Shown piece by piece: positions 17,259-25,106 of a stretch of 64,000 nucleotides of DNA. Every line of letters begins with the position of its first letter. Positions within the stretch are counted from its first letter, which is position 1. This DNA comes from DASWJZ01 sp963846475 (GTDB lineage Bacteria > Pseudomonadota > Alphaproteobacteria > Rhizobiales > Afifellaceae), in assembly GCA_963846475.1 (NCBI GenBank), contig CAWJVZ010000004.1, positions 3,472,001 to 3,536,000 on the forward strand, given 5' to 3'. The notes beneath the pieces were generated by a model that had not been told where the DNA came from, searched no databases, and saw only the letters and a program-made list of their open reading frames with translations. Made by a program: the position numbers and the translations under genes.

Positions 17259-17938
17259 GCAGGCGCGACGCGGTTCTCGCAAAAGTGCGGCGGGCGCTCG
17301 GCGCTGCCGGCGACGAGGCGGAGCGCCGCCGCGCCGTCGAAGCGCGCCTTGCCGATCCGCAGCCGAATGTCATCCCCGCGCGCGGCCAGGTGGACCCGCA
17401 GGCCCGCGTCGCGCTGTTCACCGCGATGGCCGAAAAAGTCTCCGCGACCGTGCACCATCTGCCTCGGCCCGAGGACGTTCCGGTGGCGGTCGCCGCCTAT
17501 CTCCGCTGGCACAATCTGCCGTCGCAGATCCGCAGCGGCGCCGACCCGGCGCTCGAGGCGCTGCCGTGGGACCGCGAACCGAACCTGGAGCGCCGGATCG
17601 GCCCATCCGACGGGCACGACGCCGTCTCCCTCAGCCGGGCTTTCGCCGGCGTGGCGGAAAGCGGCACGCTCGCCCTCCTCTCCGGGCCGGACAACCCGAC
17701 GACGCTGAATTTCCTGCCCGATACGCACATCGTGGTGGTGGATGCGGCCGATATCGTCGGCGACTACGAGACGGTGTGGCGGCGGGTCCGCGAACGCTAC
17801 GGGCCCGGGTCGATGCCGCGCACGGTAAACTTCGTAACGGGGCCGTCGCGCTCCGCCGACATCGAGCAGACGATCATCCTCGGCGCGCACGGGCCGCGCG
17901 CCCTGCACATCCTGGTCGTCGGCGGCGGCGAAGGCTGA
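17255..17938 (+). CDS. lutC: Lactate utilisation protein C
   Basis: 227-aa LUD-domain protein, third component of LutABC. Typical segments are AESGTLALLSGPDNPTTLNF and the HIVVVDAADIVGDYETVW stretch, ending in GARALHILVV-type GPRALHILVVGGG. The ATG at 17255 overlaps the lutB stop by four bases. Last gene of the cluster; the next gene is convergent after a 34-base gap. Confidence 0.92.
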   Translation: MSRRDAVLAKVRRALGAAGDEAERRRAVEARLADPQPNVIPARGQVDPQARVALFTAMAEKVSATVHHLPRPEDVPVAVAAYLRWHNLPSQIRSGADPALEALPWDREPNLERRIGPSDGHDAVSLSRAFAGVAESGTLALLSGPDNPTTLNFLPDTHIVVVDAADIVGDYETVWRRVRERYGPGSMPRTVNFVTGPSRSADIEQTIILGAHGPRALHILVVGGGEG

Positions 17939-17972
17939 ACGGTCCGGTCGCCGGCACGGCGGCCCTCTCGGA

Positions 17973-19583
17973 TCAGGCCGCCGCGACGCGTCGCCGCTTC
18001 ACGTCGCGAAGGATCTCGCGCGCCGCATTGTGGCCCGGGGCGCCGGTGACGCCGCCGCCGGGATGCGTGCCGGAGCCGCACATGTAAAGGCCGGGGATCG
18101 GCGCGCGGTAGTCGGCGTGGCCGAGCATCGGCCGGGCCGAAAAGATCTGGTCGAGCGACAGCGCGCCGTGAAAGATGTCGCCGCCGACCAGGCCGAAGGT
18201 GCGCTCCAGATCGAGCGGCGAGAGGATCTGCCGGCCGAGGACGGAGGCGCGGAAATTCGGCGCATAGGCGTCGACGGTGGCGATCATCAGGTCGGCCACT
18301 TCCTCGCGACGATCGTCCCACGATTTTCCGTCCGGCAGCTCCGGCGCCACGTGCTGGCAGAACAGGCTGGCGACGTGCCGCCCCGGCGGCGCCAGGCTGT
18401 CGTCGAGCGTCGAGGGGATCAGCATCTCGACGATCGGCCGGCGCGACCAGCCGGTGGTCTTCGCCTCGATATAGGCGCGGTCCATATATTCGAGGCTCGG
18501 CGCGATGATGATGCCGGCCGTGTGGTGGTCGGCCGGCTGCCTCCCGGGCAGACACGAGAAATCCGGCAGCTCCGACAGGGCGACGTTCATCCGGAACGTG
18601 CCGGACGCGCAGCGCCAGTTGTGGATGCGCCGCAGGAAATCGGCCGGCAGCGCCGCCGGATCGACCAGCCTGGTGAAGAGCAGTTTTGGATTGAGGTTGG
18701 AAACGATTATGCGGGCGCGGAAAACCTCGCCGGCCTCGGTGACCACGCCGGCGGCGCGGCCGTTCTCCAGGAGCACCTCGCGGACGGGGCAGTCGGTGCG
18801 GATCTCCACGCCGCGCGCCGCGCAGACCCGCGCCATCGCCTGGGTGATCGCGCCCATCCCGCCGATGGCGTGGCCCCAGACGCCCTTCTTGCCGTTCACC
18901 TCGCCGAAACAATGGTGCAGCAGCACGTAGGCGGAGCCCGGCGTGTAGGGGCTGGCGTAGTTGCCGACGATGCCGTCGAAGCCGTAGGCGGCCTTGATCG
19001 GCTGGCTTTCGAACCAGCCGTCGAGATAGTCGCCGGCCGACTTGGTGAAGAGGTCGAGAAGCTCGCGCCGGAGTTCCAGGTCGAGCCGGCTCAGCCTGTT
19101 GCCGAGCTTGCCCGCCTTGAACAGCTCCGGCAGGGCGGCCGACCAGCCGCCGGCGACGACGTTCGGCGGCGTCTCCAGGACGACGCTCCGCAGCACGTCG
19201 GCGATCGCCTCCAGCTTTGCGCCGTATTCGTCGAGCCGGTCGGCATCGTGATTGGAGAATTTTGCGACTTCCGCCTTGGTTGTGCCGCCGCCCACCTTGA
19301 GATAGCGGCCGTCCGGCAGCGGCAAAAAATTCGAGATTTTCCGCTCGACGATTTTAAGCCCATGCGCATGGAGTTCGAGGTCGCGGATGACTTTCGGGTT
19401 GAGCAGCGACACCGTGTAGGAGGCGACCGAGTTGCGGAATCCCGGCCAGAATTCTTCCGTTACCGCGGCGCCGCCGACGACGGCGCGGCGCTCAAGCACG
19501 CCGATTTTCAGCCCAGCCGCCGCGAGATAGGCGGCGCAGACCAGGCCATTGTGGCCCCCGCCGATCACGATCGCATCGCTCAT
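17973..19583 (-). CDS. FAD-dependent oxidoreductase, phytoene-desaturase/PYROXD2-like
   Basis: 536 aa. The N-terminal Rossmann motif IVIGGGHNGLVCAAYLA binds FAD and is followed by an ERR acidic strand end. The C-terminal FAD motif GLYMCGSGTHPGGGVTGAPG is characteristic of the carotenoid desaturase/PYROXD2 (retinol saturase-like) amine-oxidase superfamily. No carotenoid genes are nearby, so the substrate cannot be inferred; such orphans are widespread in alphaproteobacteria. Single-gene unit on the minus strand, convergent with lutC. Confidence 0.85.
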   Translation of the reverse strand: MSDAIVIGGGHNGLVCAAYLAAAGLKIGVLERRAVVGGAAVTEEFWPGFRNSVASYTVSLLNPKVIRDLELHAHGLKIVERKISNFLPLPDGRYLKVGGGTTKAEVAKFSNHDADRLDEYGAKLEAIADVLRSVVLETPPNVVAGGWSAALPELFKAGKLGNRLSRLDLELRRELLDLFTKSAGDYLDGWFESQPIKAAYGFDGIVGNYASPYTPGSAYVLLHHCFGEVNGKKGVWGHAIGGMGAITQAMARVCAARGVEIRTDCPVREVLLENGRAAGVVTEAGEVFRARIIVSNLNPKLLFTRLVDPAALPADFLRRIHNWRCASGTFRMNVALSELPDFSCLPGRQPADHHTAGIIIAPSLEYMDRAYIEAKTTGWSRRPIVEMLIPSTLDDSLAPPGRHVASLFCQHVAPELPDGKSWDDRREEVADLMIATVDAYAPNFRASVLGRQILSPLDLERTFGLVGGDIFHGALSLDQIFSARPMLGHADYRAPIPGLYMCGSGTHPGGGVTGAPGHNAAREILRDVKRRRVAAA

Positions 19584-19762
19584 CGCCCTTCCTGCCCTCG
19601 CATAGCGTTTCCTCGCGGACGGCCACCCTGCCCCCCACGCAGAGCTTTGTCACCGGTGTCCGGCATCGCCGCTGCGGGCAGGAACGCGGCCATCACTGGC
19701 GCGTTATTGAGCCGCGACAGGAACTAACCTGGCGCCTGTGGGAACATGCTGGAGGTGTGCGA

Positions 19763-20095
19763 ATGAAAAAAATCATCCTGGCCGGGGCCGCGGCGTTGAG
19801 CCTCGCCGCCTGCAGCTCCTCGGGGACCGGTACGGGGGACACCGGCGGCGGCGCTTCCCTCAGCAACCTGATCAACGTGAACCTGTCCGACGTGGCCGCC
19901 GAAATCGCCAAGAACGTCAATATCGACCTCAGCCGGGTGCCGATCACCATCCAGCTGCCCATCACCATCGCGGCCAACGTCTGTGGCGTGGACGTCAACC
20001 TCCTGTCGGCTCAGGTGAATACCGGCAACAACACCTGCACGGCGACCGCTACGTCGCCGACGCTCGAGCAGGAGGTCGTGAATACGATTCAATAG
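19763..20095 (+). CDS. Small lipoprotein, copy 1 of a convergent paralogous pair
   Basis: 110 aa. The signal peptide MKKIILAGAAALSLAAC ends in a lipobox LAAC, so it is probably a membrane-anchored lipoprotein. A Gly/Thr linker follows, then a compact domain with the repeated pattern INVNLSDVAAEIAKNVNI and VPITIQLPITIAANVCGVDV, closely matched by the minus-strand gene at 20173. The GGAGG at 19751 supports the ATG at 19763 over an upstream GTG. No known domain is recognised. The two conserved cysteines of the mature part may form a disulphide. Confidence 0.8.
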   Translation: MKKIILAGAAALSLAACSSSGTGTGDTGGGASLSNLINVNLSDVAAEIAKNVNIDLSRVPITIQLPITIAANVCGVDVNLLSAQVNTGNNTCTATATSPTLEQEVVNTIQ

Positions 20096-20138
20096 GGGCC
20101 CGCGGCCGGACGCTGCGAGCTATTCCGGATTCGGGGGA

Positions 20139-20164
20139 AGAGGCGGCTCGCGCGAGCCGCCTCT
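20139..20164. terminator. Palindromic bidirectional terminator candidate
   Basis: Two exact 12-base arms (AGAGGCGGCTCG and its complement) around CG form a perfect 26-base palindrome between the two convergent lipoprotein genes. The position suits a shared terminator, although T runs are poor on both sides. Confidence 0.6.
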
Positions 20165-20172
20165 CGGTTGGC

Positions 20173-20511
20173 TTAGGCTGCCATCTGATTGCGGACGGCC
20201 TGTTCGAGCTCCGCCGAAGTGGTCGTGGCGTTGCAGGTGACATTGCCGGCGTTGAACTGCACCGACAAGAGATTCACGTCGACGCCGCAGACCGTGGCCG
20301 CCGCCGCGATCGGCAGCTGCACCGTGATCGGCACGTTCTCGATGGAGACGTTGACGTTCTTGGCGACCTCCGCCCGGATGTCGGAGATGTTGACGTTGAT
20401 CAGGCCGCCCGCCGGCATGGCGCCGGTGCCGCCCGTGCCGGCGGTGTCGGAGCCGGACGTGCATGCCGCCATGCTCAAGGCGACCACCCCGGCCAGGAGG
20501 ATCCTCTTCAT
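20173..20511 (-). CDS. Small lipoprotein, copy 2 of a convergent paralogous pair
   Basis: 112 aa with signal peptide MKRILLAGVVALSMAAC and lipobox MAAC. The mature domain has INVNISDIRAEVAKNVNV and VPITVQLPIAAAATVCGVDV, nearly the same pattern as the plus-strand gene ending at 20095, with the same two mature cysteines. The two genes converge on one palindrome, so they look like an inverted duplication that has diverged. Function unknown. Confidence 0.8.
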   Translation of the reverse strand: MKRILLAGVVALSMAACTSGSDTAGTGGTGAMPAGGLINVNISDIRAEVAKNVNVSIENVPITVQLPIAAAATVCGVDVNLLSVQFNAGNVTCNATTTSAELEQAVRNQMAA

Positions 20512-20685
20512 CGCAAGTCCTTTCGATCGAGCGCCAGCGGAAATCTGCTGCGGCTAAGTAATGTCGCCGGCAGGCCTGAGTTCCTTCTGCCGCAAGCTCG
20601 TGCCGCGCCCGTTCTGGCGAATGTCGGCAAGGCAACTGGAAAGGGAGGCGCGCCGCGCTAGACTGAAGGGCAAACGGAGCGGCCG

Positions 20686-21663
20686 ATGCCTTCCCTGCGC
20701 GACTGGCAGATCTCGCCCGCCCGGCAGCCGAAGCCGGGCGACTATGCTTTCGACCTTGAACGCACCCTCGGCTCGGTCGTCGGCATCCACAGCCTCGTGC
20801 CGGACGATGCCTTCACCGCCGAGACGCTCGGCACCGAGCGCGCCGGCAATGGCATCGTCATCCGCGACGGGGTGATCCTCACCATCGGCTACCTCATCAC
20901 CGAGGCGGAGACGATCTGGATCAGCCTTGGCGACGGCAGCGTGGTGCCCGGCCATCCGCTCGCCTACGACCAGGAGACCGGCTTCGGGCTGGTGCAGGCG
21001 CTCGCCCATCTCGATTTGCCGGCGGTGGGCCTCGGCCGCTCCGCCGCGCACCAGCCCGGCGCGCGCGTGGTGATGGCCGGCGTCGGCGGGCGAAAACACT
21101 CCGTTGCCGCCTGGATCGTGGCGAAGCAGGAATTCGCCGGCTATTGGGAATACGTGCTCGACGAGGCGATCTTCACCGCGCCGGCGCATCCCTTCTGGGG
21201 CGGCGCGGCGCTGATCGGCCCGGACGGCGACCTCCTCGGCATCGGCTCGCTGCAGGTGGAGCAGCGCAGCGAAAGCGGCGAGGGCGCGCATCTCAACATG
21301 GTGGTGCCGATCGACCTGCTCAGGCCGATCCTCGACGATCTCCTCGCCACCGGCCGGCCGAGAAAGCCGCCGCGGCCCTGGCTCGGGATTTTTGCCACCG
21401 AGCTGGAAGGAAAAGTGTTCGTCGCCGGCCTGGCGACCGGCGGCCCGGCCGAGCGCGCCGGCCTTCGCCCCGCCGACATGCTGGTCGCCGTCGCCGGGAG
21501 CGAGGTGACCGGCCTGGCGGACCTGTTCCGCCGCATCTGGGCGCTCGGCGTTGCCGGCGTCGACGTGCCGCTCCTGATCCACCGCGACGGCCAGACCTTT
21601 CAGCTCGCCGTCCCCTCCGCCGACCGCAACACCTTGCTCAAGGCGCCGAAGCTGCATTCCTGA
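20686..21663 (+). CDS. HtrA-like trypsin-fold/PDZ protein without catalytic triad
   Basis: 325 aa. Residues 25-235 follow the trypsin fold of HtrA/DegP (GNGIVIRDGVILT, GGAALIGPDGDLLGIGS, VPIDLLRPILDDLL). Residues 240-315 are a PDZ domain (GLATGGPAERAGLRPADMLVAV). The triad is missing. The usual TNxHV histidine site reads TIGYLI (about 66-71), the aspartate region reads ETGFGLVQ, and the GxSGG serine site reads PFWGGA with Trp at 171. No signal peptide is seen, so it is probably a cytoplasmic pseudoprotease or scaffold. The hydratase gene follows after 14 bases. Confidence 0.78.
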   Translation: MPSLRDWQISPARQPKPGDYAFDLERTLGSVVGIHSLVPDDAFTAETLGTERAGNGIVIRDGVILTIGYLITEAETIWISLGDGSVVPGHPLAYDQETGFGLVQALAHLDLPAVGLGRSAAHQPGARVVMAGVGGRKHSVAAWIVAKQEFAGYWEYVLDEAIFTAPAHPFWGGAALIGPDGDLLGIGSLQVEQRSESGEGAHLNMVVPIDLLRPILDDLLATGRPRKPPRPWLGIFATELEGKVFVAGLATGGPAERAGLRPADMLVAVAGSEVTGLADLFRRIWALGVAGVDVPLLIHRDGQTFQLAVPSADRNTLLKAPKLHS

Positions 21664-21677
21664 CCGGGGAAGGATCA

Positions 21678-22481
21678 GTGCCGAACGACGACCGCTTCAA
21701 GGCCGCCGCCGACCTGCTGTGGCGACATTCGCAGGCCGGCACGCGGCTCCCCGAGGTGCCGCAAGAGATCCGGCCCCGCACTCGTGGCGAGGGTTATGCG
21801 GTGCAGGCGTTCCTCGACGAGCGCAGCGCCGCGCCGCTGTTCGGCTGGAAGATCGCCGCCACCAGCCGCGCCGGCCAGGCGCATATCGGCGTGGACGGCC
21901 CGCTCGCCGGCCGGCTGCTGGGGGAGCGCGTCTTCGACAGCGGCGCGGAGCTGCCGCTCGGCAAAAATCACATGCGCGTCGCCGAGGCGGAGTTCGCCTT
22001 CCGCATGGGCCGGGAGCTGCCGCCGAACAGCGATCCCTACACGGTCGCGGAGGTGCTTGCGGCGGTCGACAGCCTGCATCCTGCCATCGAGATCCCGGAT
22101 TCCCGCTACGACGATTTCACCAGGGTCGGCGCGCCGCAATTGATCGCCGACAATGCCTGCGCCCACCTCTTCGTGCTTGGCCCGGCGACCCGAGCGCCAT
22201 GGCGGGACATGGATCTCGTCGAGCACCCTGTCACCGCCACCGCCTCCCGAAGTGACGGGACGCCCGAGGTGACCCACTCCGGCAAGGGCCAAAATGTGCT
22301 CGGCGATCCCCTGGTCGCGCTGACCTGGCTCGTCAACGAGCTCTCCGGCCTCGGCATCGCCCTTGACGCGGGCCAGATCGTCACCACGGGCACCTGCGTG
22401 ATCCCCGTGCCGATTGCGGCGGGCGACGCAGTGCGGGCGGATTTCGGCGCGATCGGAGATGCAGCCGTGCGGATCGTCTAG
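21678..22481 (+). CDS. 2-keto-4-pentenoate hydratase-like (FAH superfamily) enzyme
   Basis: 267 aa, related to MhpD-type 2-keto-4-pentenoate hydratases and decarboxylases of the fumarylacetoacetate hydrolase superfamily. Visible are AEAEFAFRMGRELP (metal-ligand Glu pair), HPAIEIPDSRYDDF and a C-terminal LVNELSGLGIALDAGQIVTTGTC. I start at the GTG at 21678, which follows GGGGAAGGA; the upstream open part overlaps the preceding gene. No aromatic meta-cleavage genes are nearby, so the substrate is open. Confidence 0.82.
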   Translation: MPNDDRFKAAADLLWRHSQAGTRLPEVPQEIRPRTRGEGYAVQAFLDERSAAPLFGWKIAATSRAGQAHIGVDGPLAGRLLGERVFDSGAELPLGKNHMRVAEAEFAFRMGRELPPNSDPYTVAEVLAAVDSLHPAIEIPDSRYDDFTRVGAPQLIADNACAHLFVLGPATRAPWRDMDLVEHPVTATASRSDGTPEVTHSGKGQNVLGDPLVALTWLVNELSGLGIALDAGQIVTTGTCVIPVPIAAGDAVRADFGAIGDAAVRIV

Positions 22482-22525
22482 GCAGCCCCGCTGGCGAAGT
22501 TTGGTGATTGCGATAATCTCGGGCC

Positions 22526-22822
22526 ATGACTCGGATCGAAGCCGTTGGGAAATTGCGGAGCCATGCCGATGCCCTGAGAGGGCTGGGCGCGACGTCGCTG
22601 TATCTCTTCGGGTCGGCCGCTCGCGACGAAGCGCGGCGGGCAGCGACCTCGACGTTTTTGTCGACTACGACCCCGCCGGCTGGTTCTCCCTGATCGATTT
22701 GGTCGGCATCAAGCAATATCTCGAAAGAGGCGCTCGCGGTGGAGGTCGATGTGACAACACGCGACAGCCTGCATCCGATGCTCAAGGCCTACATCGAGCG
22801 ATCCGCCGTCCGCGTCTTCTGA
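22526..22822 (+). pseudogene. Minimal nucleotidyltransferase (MNT/MntA-like), two compensating frameshifts
   Basis: A 98-residue MNT-domain protein is readable if two indels are corrected. The GS..R / GSDLDVFVDYD nucleotidyltransferase motif is split by a missing base at 22638-22640 (a GGG run). The original frame is restored by an extra A at 22724-22726, after which it reads LAVEVDVTTRDSLHP to a TGA at 22820. As written, the frame stops soon after the first shift. MNT proteins are usually antitoxins of HEPN toxins, but no HEPN gene follows here. Sequencing error at homopolymers is a live alternative to decay. Confidence 0.72.
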
Positions 22823-22870
22823 TAAGGGTCATTCTCCTGCTCCACGCACCTCGTGTGATCACCCGTCGCT

Positions 22871-22897
22871 CGTTCTCCCCGAGGTCGGTTGAGAACG
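22871..22897. promoter_or_regulatory. Inverted repeat, possible operator
   Basis: CGTTCTC and GAGAACG form a perfect 7-base dyad with a 13-base spacer, 41 bases before the ATG of the 71-aa protein. The position would suit an operator or promoter-proximal site for that small gene; this is inference from symmetry and location only. Confidence 0.35.
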
Positions 22898-22938
22898 ATA
22901 CCCTTGTCATTTCGGCCGAACCGAACGAGATTAGTCCT

Positions 22939-23154
22939 ATGCAGGAAAACACCAAGGCAAAGGCAAGGCGCCGAGGTTCTTATAAGATCGTCGGTCGCAC
23001 GAGCGACGGCGTGGCAATTCTCGCCCCGAAGACGAAGCCCGAGCACTTCACGTCGCAGGAGATGCGCACGACCATTAGACAGCTCCGCAGCAGCCAGACG
23101 GGTCGGTTCGTCGAAGCGGCAATCGGCAGGGATCCAAACCCGCCCAAGCGCTAA
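22939..23154 (+). CDS. 71-aa basic protein, partner of TIR-like gene
   Basis: 71 residues, rich in Lys/Arg at the start (KAKARRRGSYKIVGR), then TSDGVAILAPK and a predicted helix around EMRTTIRQLRSS. I do not recognise a family. Its stop TAA shares one base with the ATG of the following gene (TAATG), so the two are translationally coupled. The size and coupling recall toxin/antitoxin or effector/immunity pairs, but no motif proves that. Confidence 0.6.
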   Translation: MQENTKAKARRRGSYKIVGRTSDGVAILAPKTKPEHFTSQEMRTTIRQLRSSQTGRFVEAAIGRDPNPPKR

Positions 23155-23768
23155 TGGCAACGGGGCCGCGTGACGTATTCGTCAACTGCCCGTTCGACGA
23201 CGCTTACAAGCCGCTTTTCCATGCAATTGTCTTTACAGTTATTCGCTCCGGCTTCGTAGCGCGTTGCGCTCAAGAGACGGATGACGCGGCGGAAAACAGG
23301 TTCTCAAAGATCTGCGCCATCATCGATGAGTGCCGCTATGGCGTGCATGATATCTCGCGCACTGAATCGGACGGCGATCCGCCCTTGCCACGATTCAATA
23401 TGCCGCTTGAGCTTGGGCTATTCCTGGGGGCGAAGCGGTATGGCATGCGGCACCAAAAATCAAAGCGATGCATCGTATTCGACCGTGAGCGCTTTCGCTT
23501 TCAGCGCTACATCTCTGATATCGCTGGCCAGGACATTCACGCCCATCATGGGGACGTGAAGACTTTAATCTCGGAGCTGGCGACGTGGCTTCGGGAACAA
23601 AGCCGTGCGCGAAACGTGCCGGGGGGTCGGGCTATCGCCACGGAATTCGAGACCTTTATGAACGAGCTGCCCGCCATCTGTGCTGCCCGTGCGCTCGAAC
23701 CTGATGAACTCACATTTGGCGATTATACTGATATTGTCGTCCAGTATCTTGCGGCCGGTGCAGCTTAA
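23154..23768 (+). CDS. TIR / nucleoside-deoxyribosyltransferase-like protein
   Basis: 204 aa. The alternating pattern DVFVNCPFDDAYKPLFHAI, GFVARCAQETDDAAENR, IIDECRYGVHDISR and FNMPLELGLFLGAKR looks like a TIR/deoxyribosyltransferase flavodoxin-like fold. In that fold the Glu of NMPLELG (E86) sits where deoxyribosyltransferases and TIR NADases keep their catalytic Glu. I recall the family as widespread and uncharacterised, sometimes labelled nucleotide-binding. Coupled to the 71-aa gene; base composition is more A+T-rich than the flanks. NAD or nucleotide cleavage is a hypothesis. Confidence 0.6.
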   Translation: MATGPRDVFVNCPFDDAYKPLFHAIVFTVIRSGFVARCAQETDDAAENRFSKICAIIDECRYGVHDISRTESDGDPPLPRFNMPLELGLFLGAKRYGMRHQKSKRCIVFDRERFRFQRYISDIAGQDIHAHHGDVKTLISELATWLREQSRARNVPGGRAIATEFETFMNELPAICAARALEPDELTFGDYTDIVVQYLAAGAA

Positions 23769-23799
23769 GACCGGGCCGTCCGATTTTTCCTGGCGCGCC

Positions 23800-24636
23800 T
23801 CAGTTCCCCGCCCAGCCTCTGCTCTTCAAGCGCGCCTCCAGCCCGCGCACCAGGAGCGACAGCGACAGCGTCATGACCAGATAGAGGAAGGCGACGACGT
23901 TGTAGGTCTCGAAGAACAGGAACGTTGAGGCGGAATAGATTTTGCCGAGCTGGGTGATGTCCTGCACGCCGAGCGCGGAGACCAGCGCCGAATCCTTGAT
24001 CATCGCGACGAAATCGTTGCCGAGCGGCGGCAGCACGGTGCGGAGCGCCTGCGGCAGGATCACCAGGCGAAAGACCTGCCGGCGCTTCAGGCCGAGCGAG
24101 AGGGCCGCCTCAACCTGGCCCTTCGGCACGGCCTCGATGCCGGCCCTGAAAATCTCCGCCAGATAGGCCGAGTAGCTCACCATCAGTGCGAATATGGCGC
24201 GCCAGGTCATGTCGAAGTCGCGCACGGTGATTGTTGGCCAGAAGCCCGCCTCGATCGGCCAGGCGAAGGCAAAATTCCACAAAAGGACGAGCTGCGGCGC
24301 GCCGACGAAGGCGACGTAGAAGAGGAGCACCAGCACGGGGATGCCGCGCACGATCTCGACATAGAAGGTGGCGACTTCGCGGAGCATTCTGGAGCGCGAC
24401 GTGCGGCCGAGCGCGATGAGCAGGCCGAGGGCCGAGGCCAGCGCGAAGGCGACGATCGTCACCCACAGCGTGACGAAGACGCCCTGGCGGAGCGCCGAAA
24501 AAATGATGCGGTAGTCGGAATCGGCGACGATCAGCCAGAGGAACAGGACCGCCAGCAACGCTGCCGCCACGAGCCAGTAGGGGATTTCGCGGCGGTGGGT
24601 TCTTGGCGGGGCGAAGGTCTCCGCATCGACGCTCAC
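23800..24636 (-). CDS. Polar amino acid ABC transporter permease
   Basis: 278-aa inner-membrane permease of the HisM/GlnP type. Hydrophobic helices start at about residue 20, and the conserved loop EAALSLGLKRRQVFRLVILPQALR (about 180-203) is the EAA motif contacting an ATPase. The substrate-binding protein of presumably the same importer lies 470 bases upstream on the same strand. No ATPase gene is present here, so it must be encoded elsewhere or be shared. Confidence 0.9.
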   Translation of the reverse strand: MSVDAETFAPPRTHRREIPYWLVAAALLAVLFLWLIVADSDYRIIFSALRQGVFVTLWVTIVAFALASALGLLIALGRTSRSRMLREVATFYVEIVRGIPVLVLLFYVAFVGAPQLVLLWNFAFAWPIEAGFWPTITVRDFDMTWRAIFALMVSYSAYLAEIFRAGIEAVPKGQVEAALSLGLKRRQVFRLVILPQALRTVLPPLGNDFVAMIKDSALVSALGVQDITQLGKIYSASTFLFFETYNVVAFLYLVMTLSLSLLVRGLEARLKSRGWAGN

Positions 24637-25106
24637 GGCGCGGTGCTCAGGCTGAGAGCGATCCGGCCGGTCAGTTTTCCGCCCGTGGAGGAAAAAAGTC
24701 CTAGACAGCCGGTTCCGTTTGTGCTAGCTCGCCAAATACCGCTGCTCGACGAGGGACCGGGATGCAAGGACCGGAGCTTTTCGGGAGCAGTGGGCGGCAC
24801 CGCCACGGAGCCTCGGTCAGGAGCCGGGACGGCGTTCCTCAGAAGGGCCCCCCTCGGGAGCAATCCCGGTGCCGGATGTTGCACGGCTAGAGTTCCTGCT
24901 TCGGGCGCAAGCACGGGGCGGGACGGGAAGACGATAGGGCGAGTTGGGGAACGTATAACGCCGCGCGGGGCGCCTGGAGGCGCCGTTTTTAAATTTGCGA
25001 GGCGTTGTTCAGGCGCTCCGCTCCCTCCTCCAAGTGAGGAGGACCAAAAAGGCTCTTTGATAGCCTCGGGCCTCAGGGCCGCGGGACGAGAACCCATGTG
25101 CGCTCG
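24637..25106. other. 470-bp gap inside the amino-acid importer locus
   Basis: No convincing protein gene: the open frames here lack codon structure and ribosome sites. The plus strand has several short GC-rich stem sequences between about 24740 and 24960 and then a hairpin followed by five Ts (24969-24990), the layout of a small transcribed RNA. A weak plus-strand promoter-like pair (TAGACA at 24702, TAGCTC at 24725) precedes it. A small RNA is only a suggestion; I could not match it to 6S, SRP, tmRNA or RNase P RNA. Confidence 0.3.
24969..24990 (+). terminator. Hairpin plus T-run, plus strand
   Basis: GGCGCC, loop TGGA, GGCGCC, then G and five Ts: a textbook factor-independent terminator on the plus strand. 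No plus-strand gene is recognised before it; it lies between two minus-strand genes, which suggests an unannotated plus-strand transcript. Confidence 0.55.

Noticed and set aside
18030..19727. 565-codon plus-strand open frame
   Set aside because: Antisense to the FAD oxidoreductase, whose motifs are complete; no start context or recognisable domain.
24689..24960. RNase P RNA or tmRNA in the importer gap
   Set aside because: A GAGGAAA..GTCC-like string drew attention, but the rest of the RNase P core and any tmRNA tag or CCA end are missing.
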